From the NCBI RefSeq assembly GCF_003865135.1, contig NZ_BHZC01000001.1:620001-684000 (forward strand): a stretch of 64,000 nt of DNA, in the 5' to 3' direction. The position numbers and the translations under genes were made by a program. The DNA comes from Streptomyces chrestomyceticus JCM 4735 (GTDB lineage: Bacteria > Actinomycetota > Actinomycetes > Streptomycetales > Streptomycetaceae). The notes below the pieces were generated by a model. That model was not told where the DNA came from. It did not search any database and worked only from the letters and a program-made list of their open reading frames with translations. Of this stretch, positions 59,497 to 64,000 are shown piece after piece (the stretch's first letter is position 1; every line of letters begins with the position of its first letter).

Positions 59497-60891
59497 GTGA
59501 CCAGCCCCTTTCCCGGCTCCCCCAGCACCCCGTCCCTGCCGTCCCCGCCCGCGCAGTGCCCCGCTCACGCACAGGGAGCCGGCGGACTGCGGCGGCTGTA
59601 CGGGCCCGAGGCGGAACGCGCACCGCACGAACTGTACGAGCGGCTCCGCCAGGAGCACGGGCCGGTGGCGCCCGTCCTGCTGCCCGGCGAGATCAGGGCC
59701 TGGCTCGTCCTGGGACACCAGGAGAACCTGGACGTCCTGCGCAACCCGCTGCTGTTCTCCGCCGACTCCCGCCGCTGGAACGTCCGCCTGGCGCCCGACT
59801 CGCCGCTGCTGCCCATCACCGCGTACCAGCCGGTCATCGCCTTCGCCGACGGCGACGAGCACGCCCGGCTGCGCAGCGCGGTCACCGACAGCCTGGCGCG
59901 CATCAACCGGCACGGGAACCGCCGCTACGTGGTGCGCTACACCGACCGTCTGCTCCACGCGTTCGCCGCGGCCGGCCAGGCCGACCTGGTGACCGACTTC
60001 GCGGAGAAGCTGCCGATCCTGGTGCTGAGCCGGCAGTTCGGCATACCCGAGCAGGACGCGCTGCCGCTGGGCGAGGCCGTACGCGACCTGGTGCGGCCCA
60101 CCGAGACCGCCGTGAAGAGCAACCAGATCGTCGTCGAGACGATGGAAGAGCTGATCCGGCGCAAGAAGGCCGTGCCCGGCGACGACCTCACCAGTTGGCT
60201 GCTGCGCCACGAGGCGGGCCTGTCCGACGACGAGGTGCTCCAGCACCTGCGGCACGCCCTGGTCGCCGCGAACGAGAACACCGCCAACCTGGTGGCGAAC
60301 ACGCTGCGGATGGTGCTCACCGACCGCCGCTTCCGCGGCAACCTGGCGGGCGGTCAGATGACGCTGCCGGACGCGCTGGACCAGGTGATGTGGGACCAGC
60401 CGCCGCTCTCGCTGATCCCGAACCGCTGGGCCACCGGCGACACGGTGCTCGGCGGGCAGCGGATCAACGGCGGCGACATGGTGCTGCTCGGTCTGTCCGC
60501 CGGCAACCGCGACCCCGCCGTGCGCCCGGACCTGTCCACGCCCGTGCACGGCAACCGTTCGCACCTGGCCTTCGGCAAGGGCCCGCACGAGTGCCCCGGC
60601 ATGGACATCGGACGGGCCATCGCCGACACCGCCATCGACACGCTGCTCGCGCGGCTTCCCGACATCCAACTCGCCGTACCGGAGACCGAGTTGTCGGTCA
60701 CCACCTCGATGGTATCCAGCCGTCTGAACACCCTGCCCGTGCACTTCACCCCGCAGCGGCCCAGGCAGGGCGCGTCCGCGGGCGCGCAGCCGCAGCCCCG
60801 CGTGGAGCCCAGGGGCACGGCCGCCATGGCCGCGACGCCTGCCGCGGCGCCGGACCGCGGGTCGTGGCGGAAGCGGATTCTTCCGCGGTAG
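59497..60891 (+). CDS. Cytochrome P450, CYP157-like, lacking ExxR
   Basis: A 464-aa P450. The heme loop FGKGPHECPGMDIG keeps the axial C366. The K-helix, which in nearly all P450s carries ExxR, reads LDQVMWDQPPL (residues 294-304). This is the documented peculiarity of the CYP157 family, whose motif is E/Q-Q-x-x-W. The I-helix is ALVAANENTANLV, with Glu-Asn-Thr in place of Glu-Thr-Thr. CYP157 genes usually sit at the end of conservon operons next to CYP154; neither is seen here. GGAGG lies before GTG 59497. The C-terminal 40 residues are a low-complexity extension. Confidence 0.87.
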   Translation: MTSPFPGSPSTPSLPSPPAQCPAHAQGAGGLRRLYGPEAERAPHELYERLRQEHGPVAPVLLPGEIRAWLVLGHQENLDVLRNPLLFSADSRRWNVRLAPDSPLLPITAYQPVIAFADGDEHARLRSAVTDSLARINRHGNRRYVVRYTDRLLHAFAAAGQADLVTDFAEKLPILVLSRQFGIPEQDALPLGEAVRDLVRPTETAVKSNQIVVETMEELIRRKKAVPGDDLTSWLLRHEAGLSDDEVLQHLRHALVAANENTANLVANTLRMVLTDRRFRGNLAGGQMTLPDALDQVMWDQPPLSLIPNRWATGDTVLGGQRINGGDMVLLGLSAGNRDPAVRPDLSTPVHGNRSHLAFGKGPHECPGMDIGRAIADTAIDTLLARLPDIQLAVPETELSVTTSMVSSRLNTLPVHFTPQRPRQGASAGAQPQPRVEPRGTAAMAATPAAAPDRGSWRKRILPR

Positions 60892-60919
60892 GCGGGCGGC
60901 GACGACGGGGCAGGGGCCG

Positions 60920-60955
60920 GGGGCTGTGACCGCATACGGGCGGGGTCACAGCCCC
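60920..60955. terminator. Bidirectional terminator between convergent P450 genes
   Basis: GGGGCTGTGACC (60920-60931) pairs perfectly with GGTCACAGCCCC (60944-60955) around a 12-nt loop. Confidence 0.82.
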
Positions 60956-60966
60956 TGGGCGTACCG

Positions 60967-62310
60967 TCAGCCGCGCGGGCGCCCGGCGTTCAGCCGGACC
61001 GGCAGGGTGCGGACGCCCTGGACGGAGATGGATGCCAGCCGCTCCGGGGCGGCGGCGGCCTCCAGGTCCGGATAGCGGGTGAAGAGCGCCTTCAGCGCGA
61101 TCCTGGCCTCCAGGCGCGCCAGTCGCGCCCCCAGGCAGTAGTGCGCGCCGTGACCGAACGCGAGGTGGTCACGGCGCGTGGGGCGGGCCGGGTCGAAGAC
61201 GTCGGGGTCCGTGTGGCGGCCCGGGTCCCGGCCCGCGGCGAACAGGCCGGCGAGGACGGGTTCGCCCCGGGACACCCGGACCCCGGCTATGTCGACGTCT
61301 TCGACGGCGTAGCGCATCAGGGCGTGCCGTACCGGCGAGGAGTACCGGAGCGTCTCGTCGACCAGCGCGGTCCAGATGTCGTCGTCCGCGTCGTCGGCCT
61401 CGGTGACCGCGCTTCCGTCGCCGGCGCCCGCTTCAGTACGGGCGCCACGGCCGCCGTGGGCAAAGGGGCAGGCGCCCCCTCCGTCCCCGTTACGGGCCGC
61501 TTCGCGGACGTACGCCAGCTTGTCCGGGTGCTCCAGGAGCGCGTGCACCGCGCTGCTGATGAGGTTGAGCGTGGTCTCGTGCCCGGCGATGAGGATCAGG
61601 AAGAGCGTCTCGACCAGTTCCTCCTCGCTGAGCCGGTCGCCGTCGTCGCGTGCCTGGATCAGGGCGCTGGTCAGGTCGTCGCCCGGCGCCGCCCGCTTGG
61701 CGGCGATCAGCGCGGTCAGCGACCGGTGGATCTCCGCCTGGGCGACGCGGATGTCCTCCGCGCCGTCCTCCTGCGGGGTGACCAGGCGCTCGAAGGCGCC
61801 GCGCAGCCCGGACACCGCGGTGTCCGGCACGCCCAGCACCTCGCAGATGACCCGTACCGGGAGCCGGTAGGCGTAGCGGTCGCGCAGATCGACCGGCTCG
61901 CGCGGGTCCGCCGCCGCGAGGTCGTCGAGCAGTTGCCCGGCGATCTCCGTGATCCGGCCTTCGAGCGCCGCGATGGGCGCCCGGGTGAACGCGCTGCTCG
62001 CCAGTTTCCGCAGCCGCCGGTGATCGTCGCCGCCGGCGTGCAGCATGCCGGCGCCGCGGATGACGGCGATCAGTTCCCAGTGGTCGGGGACGCGGCCGGA
62101 GGCCAGGTCCGGCCAGTACGCGGCGTCCTTGGTCAGCTCCGGGTGACCGAGGACCAACTGGGCGGTGGTGTGGTCCACCGCCGCCCAGGCCGCCACGTCA
62201 CCCGGAAGTCTCACCGGCACCAGGCCCCCTTCCGTATGGAGCTGTCTCGCCTCCTCCGCCGGATCGGCCTGCGGGACCAACGGGAACAGCGGACGGTGCG
62301 TCAGCGACAC
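60967..62310 (-). CDS. Cytochrome P450, CYP107-like
   Basis: A 447-aa P450 in the CYP107-type layout. GRVPDHWELIAVIRGAGMLHAGGDDHRRLRKLASSAFTRAPIAALEGRI is typical; the I-helix is LILIAGHETTLNL, the ExxR is DETLRYSSPV and the heme loop FGHGAHYCLGARLAR. A 45-residue insertion between the I- and K-helices (GDGGGACPFAHGGRGARTEAGAGDGSAVTEADDADDD) is unusual for the family and probably disordered. GTG 62310 with TGGAG upstream is preferred to starts further upstream. It is convergent with the CYP157-like gene; redox partners are not adjacent. Confidence 0.9.
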   Translation of the reverse strand: MSLTHRPLFPLVPQADPAEEARQLHTEGGLVPVRLPGDVAAWAAVDHTTAQLVLGHPELTKDAAYWPDLASGRVPDHWELIAVIRGAGMLHAGGDDHRRLRKLASSAFTRAPIAALEGRITEIAGQLLDDLAAADPREPVDLRDRYAYRLPVRVICEVLGVPDTAVSGLRGAFERLVTPQEDGAEDIRVAQAEIHRSLTALIAAKRAAPGDDLTSALIQARDDGDRLSEEELVETLFLILIAGHETTLNLISSAVHALLEHPDKLAYVREAARNGDGGGACPFAHGGRGARTEAGAGDGSAVTEADDADDDIWTALVDETLRYSSPVRHALMRYAVEDVDIAGVRVSRGEPVLAGLFAAGRDPGRHTDPDVFDPARPTRRDHLAFGHGAHYCLGARLARLEARIALKALFTRYPDLEAAAAPERLASISVQGVRTLPVRLNAGRPRG

Positions 62311-62820
62311 GACAACTCCAGGAACAACCATCATTACGGACACATACGACGAGAGCCCACATCACGAGCCCCGCCCCACAATCTGCCCCGACCTTCACCT
62401 GGATGAATCCACCGCGCCAGGTGCTGTCGCCCACACCTCTCCGCGCACGCCCGGACCGCCGGCCCCGCCCGCAAGGTGGCAGGTGCGCCAGGCCGGGCGT
62501 CCGAAGACGGGAGTCGACTGGCTTGAGTACGGCCGTCCTGTGCGGTCCACGGGCATGCCGAGGCTCCGGCATGGGCGGTATCGCGCCAGAAAACCCGCCC
62601 CTCCGGCGACGCTGCCGACCCAGCGGCCCCCGCCCCTCACCGGCGCACCTCCCGCACAAGGCGGCGCCGGGATGTGCCGTACACCGGCGGATGGCCGCAT
62701 TCTTGGCCTGTGCGCCGAGCGAACCGGTCGGCGTCATTCACCCTGCGGATTCCGGCCTCCGCGGGGCTATCTTGGCTGGCGGCCCGGGGAGCGGCCCCGA
62801 GCCGGAGCGAGGGGGAAGAC
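62311..62820. other. Divergent region before the lectin gene
   Basis: About 510 bases with no supported gene or clear regulatory motif. It should contain the promoters of the P450 and lectin genes. Confidence 0.4.
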
Positions 62821-63162
62821 ATGGCCAACGCGGACTTCCGGGCCAGGACGTCGATCCGCCGGAACCAGGCCTGGACATCCGGTGACGGCAACACCCTTCT
62901 GCGCCTGCAGGAAGACGGCAACTTCGTCGTCTACCGCCAGGGCAAGGCGGCCTGGCAGGCGGACAACGTGTACCCGAACGGTGACACGGCGGCCTTCGAA
63001 TTGAACGGCGACCTCGTCGTTTACGACTCCAACGGCCGGCAGATCTGGCACTCCGACACCGGCGGCAACCACGGAGCCCTGTTCTCCGTGCAGGACGACG
63101 GCAACATCGTCATCTACAACGCCGACGGCCGCCCGATCTGGCAGACCGACACCGCGGGCTGA
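62821..63162 (+). CDS. Single-domain B-type (mannose-binding) lectin
   Basis: A 113-aa bulb-type lectin fold (beta-prism II). Three sugar-site repeats are visible: LQEDGNFVVY and VQDDGNIVIY keep the full QxDxNxVxY motif, and FELNGDLVVY is degenerate. There is no signal peptide, so it is either cytoplasmic or exported by a non-classical route like LlpA-type lectin bacteriocins, which have two such domains. GAGGGGGAAGAC precedes ATG. It is a monocistronic gene with a strong terminator downstream. Confidence 0.88.
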   Translation: MANADFRARTSIRRNQAWTSGDGNTLLRLQEDGNFVVYRQGKAAWQADNVYPNGDTAAFELNGDLVVYDSNGRQIWHSDTGGNHGALFSVQDDGNIVIYNADGRPIWQTDTAG

Positions 63163-63187
63163 CACCGCGTACCGACACGGCGAGCCG

Positions 63188-63228
63188 AGCCCCTGCCGAC
63201 GTTCCGCGACACCGCGGCGGCAGGGGCT
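63188..63228. terminator. Terminator between lectin and MarR genes
   Basis: AGCCCCTGCCG (63188-63198) pairs perfectly with CGGCAGGGGCT (63218-63228) around a 19-nt loop. It lies between convergent genes and probably acts in both directions. Confidence 0.75.
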
Positions 63229-63248
63229 TGCGCCGTGTGGCGCCGCGG

Positions 63249-63782
63249 TCAGTCGCCGAGGGCCTCCGTCATGCGGTCGAGGTCGGCGAGGAGGGCGGTC
63301 AGGCGCTGCTGCGGGATGGCGGCGACCATCCGCCGCTCGATGGCGTAGACGGCGCCACGGGCCAGTTCGAGGCGGCCGCGGCCCGCGTCGGTGAGATGGG
63401 CGGGCAGGGCGCGGCCGTGGTCCGTGGTGCGCGGCCGGGAGACCAGCTCCGCGTCCTGCAGGCCGCGCAGTACGACGTTCATGGACTGCCGCGTGACGAA
63501 CGTGCCGCGGGCGAGTTCGGCGTTGGACAGACCGGGCTGGTGGTCGAGCAGTTCGAGGCAGGAGTACTGCGGCACCGTCAGGCCGTACTCGCGCAGGGCC
63601 TTGTCCATGGCGCCGCGCAGGGCGGCGGCGGAGCGTTTGAGGCGGTACCCCACGTGCTCGGTGATGTCCTGGACGGGGTGCGGCGGCTGCACGGGCGCAC
63701 GGTCCTCCGCGGCTCTCCGCTCCTCCGCGGGCTTCCGACGCTCCGTGGGCTTCCGGTGTTCTGCGGGCTTCCGGTCTTCCAT
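63249..63782 (-). CDS. MarR-family regulator
   Basis: A 177-aa MarR protein. The winged helix is YGLTVPQYSCLELLDHQPGLSNAELARGTFVTRQSMNVVLRGLQDAELVSRPRTTDHGRALPAHLTDAG. The first 35 residues are an unusual charged repeat (KPAEHRKPTERRKPAEERRAAEDR). There is no ribosome site before ATG 63782, and an operator arm starts at the very next base, so a leaderless, autoregulated message is likely. A later start is possible. It diverges from a VOC-family gene. Confidence 0.85.
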   Translation of the reverse strand: MEDRKPAEHRKPTERRKPAEERRAAEDRAPVQPPHPVQDITEHVGYRLKRSAAALRGAMDKALREYGLTVPQYSCLELLDHQPGLSNAELARGTFVTRQSMNVVLRGLQDAELVSRPRTTDHGRALPAHLTDAGRGRLELARGAVYAIERRMVAAIPQQRLTALLADLDRMTEALGD

Positions 63783-63841
63783 GTCAGGAGTTTGACACAG
63801 CTTCCCGCCGTCCGTACATTCCTCGATGTCAAAGTCCTGAC
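63783..63841. promoter_or_regulatory. MarR operator arms in the divergent promoter
   Basis: GTCAGGAGTTTGACA (63783-63797) and TGTCAAAGTCCTGAC (63827-63841) are reverse complements with one mismatch, 29 nt apart. Each arm is itself a partial palindrome (TGTCA..TGACA), so each may bind one MarR dimer. Confidence 0.7.
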
Positions 63842-63886
63842 TTCACCGGTCCCGGCACGCCGGACACCACGGAATGGGGAAGCCCT

Positions 63887-64000
63887 ATGACCGCCACCCT
63901 CCTCGGCCCCGACTTCGTCGCTCTGCAGGTACGCGACGTCGAAGCGGCGGCCGCCTTCTGCGAGCAGCACCTCGGTCTGCGCCGGGCCCCCGCGTCACCC
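63887..64000 (+). CDS. VOC-family protein, N-terminal part (runs off the window)
   Basis: The 38 visible residues MTATLLGPDFVALQVRDVEAAAAFCEQHLGLRRAPASP are the first beta-alpha unit of a glyoxalase/bleomycin-resistance (vicinal oxygen chelate) fold. Position next to a divergent MarR gene with shared operators is a common pattern for such genes, which are often induced by electrophiles. The gene is cut by the window end. Confidence 0.75.
   Translation, partial: MTATLLGPDFVALQVRDVEAAAAFCEQHLGLRRAPASP

Noticed and set aside
59497..62310. A conservon (kinase, roadblock, DUF742, GTPase, P450 operon)
   Set aside because: Only the CYP157-like P450 is present; none of the four signalling genes is nearby.

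Overview
The window is GC-rich, codon-biased actinobacterial DNA and reads as Streptomyces or a close relative. Marks of this are GTG/TTG/CTG starts, a chaplin-domain protein, LAxTG (sortase E type) sorting signals, CYP105-like and CYP157-like P450s, a SigB/SigF-type sigma factor, DUF5937-ArsR and GAF-ANTAR regulators, and many short biosynthetic islands. It looks like accessory or chromosome-arm DNA. I saw no rRNA, tRNA, CRISPR array or replication origin.

Layout. 1-252 is the end of a SnoaL/NTF2-like gene. 877-5661 is a complete class II lasso peptide cluster (precursor, cyclase, RRE protein, leader protease, ABC exporter). 6052-7174 is an intact IS630-family element next to a fragment of an IS5-type transposase. 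7977-13162 is a tight three-gene unit: Fe(II)/2-oxoglutarate oxygenase, 14-TM exporter and stand-alone A-T-TE synthetase. 13270-20165 holds a nucleotidyltransferase-like protein, a GltB-like FMN/Fe-S enzyme, a broken AraC gene, a divergent ArsR/MFS pair with a palindromic operator, and a TPR protein carrying an amyloid-like (RHIM/BASS-like) signalling motif.

20758-35778 contains the most unusual system. Two divergent operons combine a thymidylate-synthase-family enzyme whose key Asn is Asp (the cytosine-specific signature of CMP/dCMP hydroxymethylases), a nucleoside-deoxyribosyltransferase-family N-glycosidase, a ThiD-type hydroxymethylpyrimidine kinase, a TenA (thiaminase II-like) protein, a xanthine-dehydrogenase-family hydroxylase (fused Fe-S/Mo subunit plus a separate FAD subunit), a zinc alcohol dehydrogenase and an exporter. 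The first two enzymes mirror MilA/MilB of mildiomycin and the entry steps of bacimethrin. I infer a pathway to a modified 5-hydroxymethyl aminopyrimidine, plausibly a thiamine antimetabolite, with oxidative tailoring not known from those clusters. A second exporter and a LysR regulator with a 98-bp duplicated promoter/start region follow.

35869-46585 has a DUF885 peptidase-like protein, an acyl-CoA-synthetase-like enzyme, a STAS protein, a long chaplin-like surface protein with an apparent frameshift in its PPGH repeats, a lamin-tail secreted protein, a GAF-ANTAR regulator, a small secreted protein, a chimeric HTH/P-loop/GNAT gene, and a TetR gene with a strong operator. 46681-49595 has a TOPRIM protein and a TetR/CYP105/ferredoxin module. 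49901-57604 has paired secreted proteins, an orphan sensor kinase, a FUSC-type membrane protein, a sigma factor and an APH-like kinase. 57750-64000 has three P450s (one lacking the ExxR motif), a B-lectin, a MarR regulator with its operator, and the start of a VOC protein at the window edge.
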